Assembly (NCBI RefSeq): GCF_001542905.1
Contig: NZ_LOAJ01000001.1
Span: 620,001-684,000 of the forward strand
From: Halorubrum aethiopicum
GTDB lineage: Archaea > Halobacteriota > Halobacteria > Halobacteriales > Haloferacaceae
DNA: 64,000 nucleotides
Direction of reading: 5' to 3'
Shown here: positions 15,601-24,449 of the stretch, in pieces
How positions within the stretch are numbered: position 1 is the first letter of the stretch
Layout of the letters: each line of letters opens with the position of its first letter
Position numbers and translations under genes: made by a program
Notes under the pieces: model-generated
The model's input: the letters and a program-made list of their open reading frames with translations, nothing else
Database searches by the model: none
What the model was told of the DNA's origin: nothing

Positions 15601-16884
15601 ATGAGCCTCGCCATCGACGCCGCGACTCCCGACGCGCCCGACTGTGCGGACGACGGGACCTGGCTCGCCTGTATCGCCTGCGGCGAGACGTTCGCCCCGT
15701 TCGAGGAGGTCCGGTACACCTGCGACGACTGCGACGGCCTGCTCGAGGTCCGCTACGCCGACCCGCCGACGTTCGACGAGTTCGGCGCGGGCGCATCCAC
15801 GGACGGCCCCGACCGTGGCGTGTGGCGCTACCGCGAGGGACTCCCCTTCGACCTGGGCGTCACGCTCCCCGAGGGCGACACCCCGCTCCACCGCGTCCCC
15901 CGGATCGAGGAGTCGGTGGGCGTCGACGCGCTCCGGATCAAACACGAGGGGATGAACCCCACCGGATCGTTCAAGGACCGCGGGATGACGGTCGGCGTCC
16001 GGGTCGCGGAGGAGCTCGGCGTCGGCGCGCTCGCCTGCGCCTCCACCGGCAACACCTCGGCCGCGCTCGCGGCCTACGGCGGCCGCGGCGGGATGGAGAC
16101 GCTCGTGTTGCTCCCGCAGGGGAAGGTCGCCGCCGGCAAGGTCGCGCAGGCGAGCCTCCACGGCGCGCGCATCCTCGAGGTCGACGGCAACTTCGACGCC
16201 TGCCTCGACATCGTCCAGGCGCTCGCCGCCCGCGGCGAGGCGTACCTGCTCAACTCGCTGAACCCGTTCCGCCTGGAGGGCCAGAAGACGATCGGCTTCG
16301 AGATCTTAGAGGAGTTCTACGCCGACTACGGGACGTTCCCCGACCGGATCGTCCTCCCCGTCGGCAACGCGGGCAACACCTCGGCGCTGTACAAGGGGTT
16401 CCGAGAGCTGGTCCAGTCCAGCGCGCTCTCGGTGGAGGAGGTGCCCAAACTGACGGGCGTTCAGGCCGAGGGGGCCGCGCCGATGGTCGAGGCGATCGAG
16501 GAGGGCAACGACGAGGTCCGCCGCTGGGAGGAGGTCGAGACGCGCGCGACCGCGATCCGCATCGGCAACCCGGTCAACGCGCCGAAGGCCATCCCCGGCA
16601 TCCGAAACACCGGCGGCACCGCCGTCGCCGTGAGCGACGACGAGATCACCGAGGCGCAGCGCCAGCTCGCGGGCGAGGGCGTCGGCGTCGAGCCCGCCTC
16701 CGCGGCGAGTCTCGCCGGGTTGAAGAAGCTCCGCCGCGAGGGCGTCGTCGACGCCGACGAGCGGGTGGTCTGTCTCACGACCGGCCACCTGCTGAAGGAC
16801 CCGGACGCCGCCTACGAGGCCGGCGGCGACCCCGAGCCCGTCCCCAACGACGTCGACGCGGTGGTCGAGCACCTGGACGGGTAG
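15601..16884 (+). CDS. thrC: threonine synthase
   Basis: ThrC is a PLP enzyme that turns O-phosphohomoserine into threonine. The 427-residue protein carries an N-terminal zinc-ribbon-like module (CIACGETFAPFEEVRYTCDDCDG, about residues 20-45), the PLP lysine Lys125 in NPTGSFKDRGM, the phosphate-binding VGNAGNTSALYKG loop and a C-terminal CLTTGHLLKD. Length is typical. It converges with the aspartate kinase gene 25 bp away, and homoserine kinase (thrB) is at 61957, so three enzymes of the threonine branch lie in this window but in separate transcripts. Confidence 0.96.
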   Translation: MSLAIDAATPDAPDCADDGTWLACIACGETFAPFEEVRYTCDDCDGLLEVRYADPPTFDEFGAGASTDGPDRGVWRYREGLPFDLGVTLPEGDTPLHRVPRIEESVGVDALRIKHEGMNPTGSFKDRGMTVGVRVAEELGVGALACASTGNTSAALAAYGGRGGMETLVLLPQGKVAAGKVAQASLHGARILEVDGNFDACLDIVQALAARGEAYLLNSLNPFRLEGQKTIGFEILEEFYADYGTFPDRIVLPVGNAGNTSALYKGFRELVQSSALSVEEVPKLTGVQAEGAAPMVEAIEEGNDEVRRWEEVETRATAIRIGNPVNAPKAIPGIRNTGGTAVAVSDDEITEAQRQLAGEGVGVEPASAASLAGLKKLRREGVVDADERVVCLTTGHLLKDPDAAYEAGGDPEPVPNDVDAVVEHLDG

Positions 16885-16909
16885 TTCGCGCGGAACGGAA
16901 CCGAGCGGC

Positions 16910-18091
16910 TCAGTCGAAACAGGACTGGACGATCTCCAGGGCCGCCTCGCGGTCGTCCCAGGCGACGAACACCGCGACGGAGGTCGCGCTCGTGATGAGG
17001 TCGATGATGTTGATCCCCTCCTCGGCGAGCGGCCCGATGATCTCCTGGATGACGCCCGACTGGTTCGGGAGCTCGCCGCCGGTCACGCGGATGACCGCGA
17101 TCGGGTCGTCGACGGTCACCGACGAGAGCGTCTCGTCCTCGACGACCGTCTCGTGTAACACCGCCTCGGCGTGCTCGGCGACCTCGACGTCGACGTAGAA
17201 GGTGACCGAGTCCATCCCGGAGGCGACCGCGTCGATGTTGATCTCCTCGCGCTGGAGGCCGTCCGAGAGATTCGAGAGGATCCCCGGTCGGTTGCGGATC
17301 GCCCTGCCGGCGACGGTGAGACACGCGAGCGGCGTCTCGCGCATGTCGATGAGGTTCTCGAACTGCCCCTCGATCCGCGTGCCGCCCCTGAGCAGGTCGC
17401 CGTGTTGGTAGTGGACGACGCGGACCGCGAGCTCCTCGCTCTTGTACGACAGCGCGGACGGGGCGACGACCTCGGCACCGCGGAACGAGAGGTTCCGGAG
17501 CTCGTCGACGGTGATCCGGCCGACGTTTCGGGCCCCCTCGACGACCCGCGGGTCGCCCGTCATCACGCCCTCGACGTCGGTGACGATGACGACCTCGTCG
17601 GCGTTCATGTAGTTGCCGAGCATGACCGCCGTGGTGTCCGATCCCCCGCGGCCGAGGGTGGTGACGTTGCCGTCGTGGTCCTCGGCGAGGAAGCCCGTGA
17701 TGATCGGGACGACGCCGTCGAGCCGTTCGGCGAGCGCCTCGGCGCGCCGGCGCGTCTCCTCGACGTCGACCTCGCCGAGCTCGTTCGTGATCACCGGCCA
17801 GTCGGGGTGGCCGGGCTCGAGGAAGACCGCGTCGATGTCGCGGACCGAGAGGGCGGCCTTCAGCATGCGGACGCTGGTCCGCTCGCCCATCGAGACGATC
17901 TCCGCGCGGTCCGCGTCGTTGGTGTCGAAGGTGATGTCGTCGAGGAGGTCGTCGGTGGTCGATCCCATCGCGCTCGCGACGACGGCGATCTCGTGGCCGG
18001 CCTCGACCGCGTTGGCGACCGAGTCGGCGGCGCGGTCGATCCGGTCGCCGCTCCCGAGGCTCGTCCCGCCGAACTTCGCGACTACGCGCAT
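16910..18091 (-). CDS. lysC: aspartate kinase
   Basis: This enzyme phosphorylates aspartate, the committed step toward threonine, methionine, isoleucine and lysine. The 393-residue product begins with the kinase motif VVAKFGGTSLGSGDR, contains TLGRGGSDTTAVMLG (substrate binding) and VTDVEGVMTGDPR, and ends in two ACT-type regulatory domains (about residues 245-320 and 325-390), suggesting feedback inhibition by an end-product amino acid. The start MRVVAKFGG is standard. The gene converges with thrC. Confidence 0.95.
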   Translation of the reverse strand: MRVVAKFGGTSLGSGDRIDRAADSVANAVEAGHEIAVVASAMGSTTDDLLDDITFDTNDADRAEIVSMGERTSVRMLKAALSVRDIDAVFLEPGHPDWPVITNELGEVDVEETRRRAEALAERLDGVVPIITGFLAEDHDGNVTTLGRGGSDTTAVMLGNYMNADEVVIVTDVEGVMTGDPRVVEGARNVGRITVDELRNLSFRGAEVVAPSALSYKSEELAVRVVHYQHGDLLRGGTRIEGQFENLIDMRETPLACLTVAGRAIRNRPGILSNLSDGLQREEINIDAVASGMDSVTFYVDVEVAEHAEAVLHETVVEDETLSSVTVDDPIAVIRVTGGELPNQSGVIQEIIGPLAEEGINIIDLITSATSVAVFVAWDDREAALEIVQSCFD

Positions 18092-18307
18092 TCGAGACCC
18101 CCGAGCCCGTCGATCCCGCCGAACCCGTCTTTCGATCGTCGTCGAGCGTGCGGCGCGGCCGGAGAGCCCCCGAAGTCCCCCGGGCGGGGGCTCGAAACAG
18201 CGTGGCTGTCACTAAACATGCGACCCCGTAACGGAGGGGACCGGATAACTGTGTCCACTTCGACAAGGGTCGCCCCAAGCCGTCCAGCGACGAGCACGGT
18301 CCGATAC

Positions 18308-18680
18308 GCTCGGTACAGGTGAAGGAACGAACGATCGCCCGAGCGGTGGCGCGCCTCCGAGTGCCCCGGAGAGGCGCGAGGAGCCCGCGAGGGAGTCGCT
18401 GGCGCGGAACCGCGCCAGCGACGAGGCTGGTGAGGTGCGGTTGCGGGGCGGTCGGGTGGGACTCAAAGGGGCAGCCACGAGGGCGAAGACGTGCGACGTA
18501 AGGACCGCAGCGAAGGAGCGTAGCGACTGAGCGAGGACCGCAACGAGCGCATCGAGTCGTCGTGGCTGGGGCTTTGGACGTGTTCGTCGTAGTCGCGTTC
18601 ACCGCGACAGCAACGATCTCTTTCTATCCATCCAATTTCCCACCGAAACACCCGTACAACTAGCACTCGAAATATAACGG
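18308..18680. repeat. structured dispersed repeat, family 1, copy B (inverted)
   Basis: This 373 bp block is the inverted partner of 13681-14035. Read on the minus strand it starts CCGTTATATTTCGAG and ends CACCTGTACCGAGC. Its central stem arms (CAGCCACGA and TCGTGGCTG) differ from copy A but still pair, and it has an extra perfect hairpin with 13 bp arms GTCGCTGGCGCGG / CCGCGCCAGCGAC, where copy A has a shorter one (GCGGC / GCCGC). It occupies most of the 676 bp gap between lysC and the arvC stop. I see no coding sequence in the rest of that gap. Confidence 0.8.
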
Positions 18681-18767
18681 CCGTTTCATACGGGAACCCG
18701 CCGAAAGAGGAGCGTCGATCGGAGTCGTCCGTCCGCGACGAACCGGCCAGTCCGCCGATTCTCCCAC

Positions 18768-19523
18768 CTACTCGTCCGTGACGCCCCAGGCGTCCGGCAT
18801 CTCGATGACGTACCGGCCGTCCTCCTGTAAGGAGATGATGTACTCCTGGCGGTCGTACAGCTCCATCAGGTTGAGCTCGTACTGGCCCGGGCTCACGATC
18901 TTGATGCTCTCGAACTGCTCGTTGAGCTCGTCGCGGAGCTCGTCGACGCCGGGCTGTGACGCCGGCGGCTCCATCGACTCGGCGTCGCCCTCGGCGGGAT
19001 CGCGAGCCGCGCTCGAGGAACCTTCCCGAGCCGCGCGGTCGAGTTCGTCCGGCGTGACGACGTCGGAGCGGGCGCTGGCCTGCGCGGTGTCCTCCGCCTG
19101 CTCGTCGTCGATTCGCTCGGCGTCGCCCTCGACGGGGTCCGTCGTGTCCGGGCCTCGCGCGTTCGGGCCTCCAGTGTCCGGATCCGCCGTGTCCGATCCG
19201 ACCGGGTCCGACCGCGACGATGGACCCTCGGGGTCGGCTTCTGGGCTCGAGTCGAGACCGGGAGCCGGTTCGGAACTCGGAGTCGGATCGGAACTCGGAG
19301 TCGGATCGGAACTCGGAGTCGGATCGGAACTCGGAGTCGGATCGGAACTCGGAGTCGGATCGGAACCCGCGGTCGCCCCCGAGTCGGCGGCGGGCTCCGG
19401 GGAGTCGGTCGCGCCGCCGGGCTTGAACTGGAACTTGTTGCCCCCGCAGTCGGGACACCCCGACAGCATCTCCTTGGAGCCGTCGGGGAACGTCCGGCCG
19501 CACTCGATACACTGGTGGGGCAT
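18768..19523 (-). CDS. arvC: OapC/ArvC zinc-ribbon protein
   Basis: The 251-residue product starts with a zinc ribbon (Cys5, Cys8, Cys23, Cys26 in MPHQCIECGR...GCPDCGG). A long acidic, Ser/Pro/Asp-rich disordered linker follows (residues about 35-160). The folded C-terminal domain (about 165-251) contains LRDELNEQFESIKIVSPGQYELNLMELYDRQEYIISLQEDGRYVIEMP. It is the third gene of the arvABC (oapABC) operon, with its ATG overlapping the stop of arvB. In Haloferax these proteins were identified near the replication origin and linked to extracellular-vesicle production. The linker carries a fivefold repeat described separately. Confidence 0.85.
   Translation of the reverse strand: MPHQCIECGRTFPDGSKEMLSGCPDCGGNKFQFKPGGATDSPEPAADSGATAGSDPTPSSDPTPSSDPTPSSDPTPSSDPTPSSEPAPGLDSSPEADPEGPSSRSDPVGSDTADPDTGGPNARGPDTTDPVEGDAERIDDEQAEDTAQASARSDVVTPDELDRAAREGSSSAARDPAEGDAESMEPPASQPGVDELRDELNEQFESIKIVSPGQYELNLMELYDRQEYIISLQEDGRYVIEMPDAWGVTDE
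19272..19361 (-). repeat. 18-bp in-frame tandem repeat in arvC
   Basis: Five near-perfect copies of GGAACTCGGAGTCGGATC (as read on the plus strand) lie head to tail and encode a PSSDPT hexapeptide array in the disordered linker of ArvC. The identity between units suggests recent slippage, so copy number probably varies among strains. Confidence 0.9.
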
Positions 19524-19930
19524 TATTTCCTGGAGACGAGCGTGCTGATCAGGTTCTCGTCCTTGTGAAGCGTCTCGATCCGGTTGGCCGGGCCGATGAC
19601 GGTGAGTTTCTGTGTCGACTCGCGTCCCATCAGCCTGTCGAGGAAGCTCTGGCTCCCGGAGTCCGGTTTGGGGTACGTCTCGATCTCGATGCCGGTGAAG
19701 TCGTCCGGGCTGATCTCGGTCATCGTCACCTCGATGAGCTTCGACTCCTCGTCGGGCGAGAGCCCCTCCTCGAGGATGACGATGTTGCCCTCGCGGACCC
19801 CGTCGAGGATGAGCCGGATCTTCTCCATGCTCGTGAGCCCCTCCATCCGGGCCCCGCTTATCATGTCGATGCGGACGCCGTCGTCGGCGGGGTCGTCGCC
19901 GCCGTCGACGTCCGGAGTGGCACCCGGCAT
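19523..19930 (-). CDS. arvB: OapB/ArvB protein (DUF2073)
   Basis: The 135-residue product is recognised as the archaeal DUF2073 family, called OapB or ArvB in Haloferax. After an acidic N-terminus come VRIDMISGARMEGLTSMEKIRLILDGVREGNIVILEEGLSPDEESKLIEVTM, then a conserved ETYP and a C-terminal NRIETLHKDENLISTLVSRK. It overlaps arvA and arvC by a base or more on either side, which implies coupled translation of the three proteins. It probably partners the ArvA GTPase; the biochemical role is not known. Confidence 0.88.
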   Translation of the reverse strand: MPGATPDVDGGDDPADDGVRIDMISGARMEGLTSMEKIRLILDGVREGNIVILEEGLSPDEESKLIEVTMTEISPDDFTGIEIETYPKPDSGSQSFLDRLMGRESTQKLTVIGPANRIETLHKDENLISTLVSRK

Positions 19931-20571
19931 TATCCGAAGTACTCCGCGATCTTCGTGTACACTTCGTCCATGTTCTCGCCCTCCAACGCCGACAGCGGGA
20001 TGGTCTCGTGTTGGGGGAACGCGTTGGCGATCTGCTGGACGTCCGACTCGGGGAGGTCCGTCTTGTTCGCGAGGATGAGCGCCGGGAGGTCCTGTGACTC
20101 GATGATCCCGATGAGCATCGTGTTCACCTGCGTGAACGGGTCCGTCGTGGAGTCGAGCACGTAGATGACGCCGTCGACGTCCTCGCGGAGCCAGTGCATC
20201 GCCTCCGCGACGCCCTCGGTCGCCTCGCGGGACCGGCGGACGGCGTCCTCCTTGTCCATGTCGTGGTCGAGGAACTCCTTGTAGTCCACCTTCGTCGTCA
20301 CGCCCGGCGTGTCGACGATGTCGATCGTGACCTTCCGGCCGTTCCGTTCGATCTCGACGTTCTCCTTCCGTCGGGCCCGCCTGGTTTCGTGTGGAATGTG
20401 GCTCTCGGGGCCGACGGCGTCGCCGGTCCAGTCGCGTGCGATACGGTTCGCGAGGGTCGTCTTTCCGGCGTTCGGCGGTCCGTAGATCCCGATTCGCTTG
20501 GGCTCGTCGGCCGCGAACAGTCCGTCCGTGACCCGTGATATGCTGTCTTTGAGGCTCGTTAACAATCCCAT
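19930..20571 (-). CDS. arvA: Era-like small GTPase OapA/ArvA
   Basis: The 213-residue GTPase has G1 GPPNAGKTT at residues 31-39, G3 DTPG, G4 NKTD and G5 SAL, preceded by a short N-terminal helix (MGLLTSLKDSISRVTDGLF) that could be amphipathic. It is the haloarchaeal ArvA/OapA. In Haloferax this GTPase was reported as essential for extracellular-vesicle formation and it was earlier named for proximity to the origin. It is first in the arvABC operon; a TATA-like CTTAAG lies about 110 bp upstream, so the message probably has a leader. Its position 12 kb from the origin found here fits the origin-associated name. Confidence 0.9.
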   Translation of the reverse strand: MGLLTSLKDSISRVTDGLFAADEPKRIGIYGPPNAGKTTLANRIARDWTGDAVGPESHIPHETRRARRKENVEIERNGRKVTIDIVDTPGVTTKVDYKEFLDHDMDKEDAVRRSREATEGVAEAMHWLREDVDGVIYVLDSTTDPFTQVNTMLIGIIESQDLPALILANKTDLPESDVQQIANAFPQHETIPLSALEGENMDEVYTKIAEYFG

Positions 20572-20833
20572 TCTGACCCTTGGTCCTGTGTTCTCTCCCG
20601 AACGCTGTGTGCGATCCGATGCCGCCAGCCCGAGCGTCCGACGCCCGTCCGGGGAATTACGGTAGCATCCACGCCGCTCTCACTTAAGAACTGCGTCAGA
20701 CGCCGTCGATCGGAGGCGTCGGCACCGAACGGCGGCGAAATCGGGGACCCGAACGCGGATCGGGGACGGGAGTCGACCGGAAGCGGAAGTCGACCGGAAG
20801 CGACCACGGGAATCGACCGGGATCGGAGCCGCG

Positions 20834-21253
20834 TCACTCCTCGTCGCGGTCGCTCGCGGCGTCGAGGAAGACGAAGGCGGCACCGAGCAGCGCGAGGTTC
20901 TTCAGGAAGTTGATCTTGTTGCCCTGACGCTCCTTCCCCTCCATGTTCCAGAAGTCGTGGATGGCGGGCGTCGTCCCCAGAAAGAAGACGACCAGCGCAC
21001 CCGCGGCCGCCCGGGGAAGCCGCCAGAGGAGGATCCCGAGGTTGGCGACGAACAGCATGCCGGTGACGAAGGGAACGAGCAGATCCGGCACCGGGACGCC
21101 CTTCTCTTCGGCGATCGCGACGCGCTTGTCGTTGTTCCGGAAGCCGTCGACGGCCATGTACGCGAGGACGCCGCCGTACAGCGACCGGCCGAGAAGCGAG
21201 GGGAGGTCGCGACGCTCCGCGGGATCCGCCGCCGGGTCGCTCTCGTCACCCAT
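20834..21253 (-). CDS. DoxX-like membrane protein
   Basis: The 139-residue product has four likely transmembrane segments (about residues 25-45, 58-78, 82-102, 116-134) separated by short charged loops, as in the DoxX/DoxD superfamily. A cytoplasmic charged segment VDGFRNNDKRVAIAEEKGVPVPDL follows the first span. Members of this superfamily are often membrane partners in redox or quinone-linked processes, but no specific role can be inferred. It immediately follows the BNR-repeat gene with no gap, so the two are in one operon. About 60 bp of 20-bp-scale degenerate repeats (gtcgaccggaagc) lie just beyond its end. Confidence 0.75.
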   Translation of the reverse strand: MGDESDPAADPAERRDLPSLLGRSLYGGVLAYMAVDGFRNNDKRVAIAEEKGVPVPDLLVPFVTGMLFVANLGILLWRLPRAAAGALVVFFLGTTPAIHDFWNMEGKERQGNKINFLKNLALLGAAFVFLDAASDRDEE

Positions 21254-22324
21254 TCAGACCACCTCGATCCGGCTGACGTTCGCGTCGACGCGACCGACCG
21301 TCTCGTAGGTCGGGCCGTCGTCCGTCCCGTCGCCGCCGCCGGCGACGCGGCGCATGATCCGCCCCTCGACGTCGTCGCGCTGGTCGGGCACGTCGAAGAG
21401 GCCGGAGCCGCAGACCACGTCGCCGTCGTGGACGGCCCACGTCTCGATCACCTCGTGGGGTTCCCCGGGGAATGGAACCCGCTCGAAGTCGCGGCCGAAG
21501 TTCGTCGACTCGAACAGCGCGACCCCGTGGTCGTCGTTCACCCAGGCGGGGGGTGCCTCCTCGCCGCCGCAGAAGATCACCCGGCCGTCGTGGACGAACA
21601 CGCGCCGGACGTACGAGAAGTCGTTGCCGGCGTCGATCCGGGTCCAGGACTCGCCGGCGTCGGTCGTCCGCCAGAGGCCGCCCTCGCCGACCGCGTGACC
21701 GAGCCCGAGGTTCTCGAGGTCGTGGTCGAGGTAGCCGGTCGCCGCCAGCCAGACGTCCTCCGAGATCGGGAGGACCTGGTGGACGTCGTCGACGATGGCG
21801 TCCCGGTGGTCGGACCAGGTGCGGCCGCCGTCGCGGCTGACGTGGATCCCGCCGGCCTCGACGCCCGCGATCAGGTGGTCCGGGCGGCCGGGGACCGTTT
21901 CCAGTGCGCGCAGGCGCGCGTAGTGCGGGTCGATCGGCGACTCCCAGTGGCCCCGAGAGGGGAGCTCGCGGAACCCCTTCTGTTCGGTCCACGTCTCGCC
22001 GCCGTCGACCGAGCGGAAGAGGTAGGGGTCGTTGGTGCCGGCGTACAGCGCGCCGTCCGCGGTCGCGAGGATCGCCCACACCTCGCTCTGCCCGGCGTGC
22101 CAGAAGCGGTCGCCGAGCGGGACCTCCAGGTCCGTCCACGTCTCGCCGCCGTCGACCGAGCGGTACGCGCCCGTCGAGGACGCGACGAACACCCCCGCGG
22201 TGTGGTCCCACGACTTCACGGCGGTGACCACGCCGCAGTCGAGAACGAGTTCGAGGTCGTCGCGGTCGAACGGTACGTCGTCGGCTCGGTACAGGCCCTC
22301 GTCTGTCCCGATCAAAAGTGTCAT
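21254..22324 (-). CDS. sialidase/BNR-repeat beta-propeller protein
   Basis: The 356-residue product contains several Asp-box (BNR) motifs of the S-x-D-G-G-x-T-W type (SVDGGETWTDL, SVDGGETWTEQ, SRDGGRTWSDH, TTDAGESWTRI, and a degenerate one), so it folds as a six- or seven-bladed beta-propeller. No signal peptide is seen, so it is probably cytoplasmic, unlike secreted sialidases. No catalytic sialidase residues are recognisable. It shares a short divergent promoter region, with a palindrome, with the TatD-like hydrolase gene, and is followed directly by the DoxX-like gene. A sensor or lactonase-like enzyme role is possible but unsupported. Confidence 0.75.
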   Translation of the reverse strand: MTLLIGTDEGLYRADDVPFDRDDLELVLDCGVVTAVKSWDHTAGVFVASSTGAYRSVDGGETWTDLEVPLGDRFWHAGQSEVWAILATADGALYAGTNDPYLFRSVDGGETWTEQKGFRELPSRGHWESPIDPHYARLRALETVPGRPDHLIAGVEAGGIHVSRDGGRTWSDHRDAIVDDVHQVLPISEDVWLAATGYLDHDLENLGLGHAVGEGGLWRTTDAGESWTRIDAGNDFSYVRRVFVHDGRVIFCGGEEAPPAWVNDDHGVALFESTNFGRDFERVPFPGEPHEVIETWAVHDGDVVCGSGLFDVPDQRDDVEGRIMRRVAGGGDGTDDGPTYETVGRVDANVSRIEVV

Positions 22325-22357
22325 ACGTCGGTACGTGAGTCCGACGCATACTAAAGT

Positions 22358-22373
22358 TTTACCAAGCCGTAAA
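22358..22373. promoter_or_regulatory. palindromic operator between divergent genes
   Basis: TTTAC-CAAGCC-GTAAA is a perfect palindrome, extendable by two bases on each side (GT...AC). It sits 34-49 bp before the start of the TatD-like gene and 34-49 bp before the sialidase-like gene, overlapping the TATA region of the former. The same architecture recurs at 30050-30131 and 32337-32352, near a TetR-family gene. Confidence 0.7.
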
Positions 22374-22406
22374 ACGCTAAGTGGACGGGGTCACAACGGG
22401 AAACTC

Positions 22407-23456
22407 ATGCCCGCGTCCGACCCCCCCACGTCCAGTCCGACGAGGCGACCGACCGACGCCGCGTACCTCGCCGAGCGGTCGCCCGAGACGACCGACGGCG
22501 GATCGCTGCCGGACCTCCCGTCCGAACTGCTGAATCTGCCGTGGATCGACCCGCACAACCACGCGCAGACGCTCTCGTGGTCGGACCGCGAGCGGTACGC
22601 GCTCTCCGGCTGTCGGTCGATGCTGATGGTGTCGTCGGGGTACCACTGGACCCCGTACAAGCCCGTCGAGGCGAGCGACGTTCGGTTCCTGTGGGACGAC
22701 GCGATCAACCGGAGACGGGCCATCGAGCGCAACCACTTCTTCGAGGCGAAACTGGGGCTCGGCGTCCACACGGGCGTCCGGATCGAGGACCCCGACGAAG
22801 TCCTGGCGGCGATGGACGACTACTGCGCGCTCGAGGAGGTCGTCGCCGTCGGCGAGACGGGCGTGACGCCGAGCCAGCACGTCGAGCGCTGGGACGTCGA
22901 CGAACAGCAGGCGGTCGTCGAAGCGCAGATGGAACTCGCCGCCGAGCACGACCTCCCCGTCCTCCTCCACACGCCGAACACGTCGGGCGAATCGAAACGC
23001 GAGTACCGCGACGACCTCGGCGTCACGCCCGGCTACGAGAAGAACGCGGGGCTCGGCGCGGAGCCAGTCCTCGACGGCGAGAACCCGGCGCTGGAGGCCG
23101 TAAAGCGAGACCTCGAGGCGGCCCGCGACGCCGGGCTCGACGAGGAGCGGATCGTCGCCTCGCACGCGGACGCGAACAACGTCGACTACCTCATGGCGGA
23201 GACGGACTGCTACCTGAGTTTCACCATCGGCCACTCGTGGCTGATCGGCGTCGACGCCGCGGACGTCGCGAACGCCATCGACGAGTACGGCCCCGAGCGG
23301 ATCACCGTCGACACCGACTGCGCGAACGTGCTCCGGACCGACCCGTACGCGGTGAAGCGGGCCGTCTTCGAGCTGTACCGCTACGGGATCGACGTCGACG
23401 ACATCCGCACCGTCGTGTACGAGAACCCGCGGGACGTGTTCGGGCTGGCGGAGTAG
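22407..23456 (+). CDS. TatD-like metal-dependent hydrolase
   Basis: The 349-residue product is an amidohydrolase-superfamily TIM-barrel enzyme. The metal ligands are visible: D-P-H-N-H at about residue 51, GETG (Glu), a His in LLHTP, the His in VASHAD and the Asp in TVDTDC. The N-terminal 40 residues are a polar extension. In composition and motif order it resembles TatD/hydrolase family members whose substrates (DNA ends, organophosphates, lactones) vary, so no substrate is called. I start at MPASDPP; the earlier in-frame starts read through the promoter region and the sialidase-like gene. Its promoter overlaps the palindromic operator. Confidence 0.8.
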   Translation: MPASDPPTSSPTRRPTDAAYLAERSPETTDGGSLPDLPSELLNLPWIDPHNHAQTLSWSDRERYALSGCRSMLMVSSGYHWTPYKPVEASDVRFLWDDAINRRRAIERNHFFEAKLGLGVHTGVRIEDPDEVLAAMDDYCALEEVVAVGETGVTPSQHVERWDVDEQQAVVEAQMELAAEHDLPVLLHTPNTSGESKREYRDDLGVTPGYEKNAGLGAEPVLDGENPALEAVKRDLEAARDAGLDEERIVASHADANNVDYLMAETDCYLSFTIGHSWLIGVDAADVANAIDEYGPERITVDTDCANVLRTDPYAVKRAVFELYRYGIDVDDIRTVVYENPRDVFGLAE

Positions 23457-23592
23457 TCCCGTCGAGGAGAGCCCGGGATCGAACGGAGACGAGAGTCCGG
23501 CCGACGCCGGGAGGAACCGAAGCGGTCGGATCCAGGGATCGTCGCCGGGAGCGTCACGACGCTTAATTGTCCGCGACGCGTATTTCACCGCC

Positions 23593-24270
23593 ATGACCGT
23601 CAGAACGGAATTTCGGCTTCGTTCGGCCGCGCTCCCGCTCGTCAGCATCCCGGCGACCCTCCCGCCCGAGGAGATCGAGTGTACCCACGCGCTCTGTCTC
23701 GAGCCGGACGCGCGGGTGTTTCACGTCGAGATCGACGCCGAACACGACGTTTCCGAGGCGGAACTCGACGCGCTCGAGGAGGTCGTCACGGTGACGCCGC
23801 TCGGAGAGCGGCGGGAGCGATCGGCGTTCAAGCTCACGGTCGAACTCGACGACGCGATCGCGCCGGCGTTCGACCCCGAGCGATTCGACGGTGCGAAGAT
23901 GAAGTCCACGACCATCACCGCGGACGGGTGGCGCGAGACGAAGGAGTTCAGAGACTACGAGACGTTCCACGACTTCCACACTACCTTCGAGAACCACGGG
24001 ATATCGGTCGATCTGATCTCGATCACGTCCGACCAGTTCCCGCCCAACGACGCGGCGAGGGACGGGCTGACGGACCGACAGCGGGAGGCGCTGGAGCTCG
24101 CGGTCTCTCGCGGCTACTACGAGAGCCCGCGACAGGTCACGGCCGCGGAGCTCGCCGAGGAGCTGGACATCTCCCAGCCGTCCCTGTCGAGTCTGCTTCG
24201 GCGTGGCGAGCGTCGGCTCCTCACCGCCTCGCTCGAGGGACGAGCGCCCGACATCGCCGAGTCCTCCTGA
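23593..24270 (+). CDS. Bat-type HTH transcriptional regulator
   Basis: The 225-residue protein ends with the HTH_10 domain of bacterio-opsin-activator-like regulators (residues about 150-210: LTDRQREALELAVSRGYYESPRQVTAAELAEELDISQPSLSSLLRRGERRLL). The first 140 residues form the usual HTH10-associated sensor-like region, and no PAS or GAF domain is obvious. Because this family is amplified in haloarchaea, its target cannot be named. The gene is flanked by the TatD-like hydrolase (upstream, same direction) and sod (downstream), making regulation of one of them possible. Confidence 0.88.
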   Translation: MTVRTEFRLRSAALPLVSIPATLPPEEIECTHALCLEPDARVFHVEIDAEHDVSEAELDALEEVVTVTPLGERRERSAFKLTVELDDAIAPAFDPERFDGAKMKSTTITADGWRETKEFRDYETFHDFHTTFENHGISVDLISITSDQFPPNDAARDGLTDRQREALELAVSRGYYESPRQVTAAELAEELDISQPSLSSLLRRGERRLLTASLEGRAPDIAESS

Positions 24271-24449
24271 CCGAGCCGAACCGATCGGTCGCGGCGCGGA
24301 TCATCGGCAACGCGCCGCGCTCGGAGAGAGCTTTCGTGGCCTCGAAGCCGAGCCCGCCGTTCGCGTCCCAGACATGACACATCAGCTACCATAACGAGAT
24401 ACAGAAAACGCTCATGTCTCTCTCCCCCGTGATCGATACTGGCGATAGC

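Noticed and set aside
19220-19426. Small plus-strand frame rich in SESDRN repeats opposite arvC
   Set aside because: It is the antisense shadow of the 18-bp tandem repeat in arvC and has no promoter or start context.
20640-20833. Possible small gene between doxX and arvA
   Set aside because: The frames are Arg/Pro-rich and have no start signal. The sequence holds degenerate gtcgaccggaagc repeats and the probable arvA promoter.
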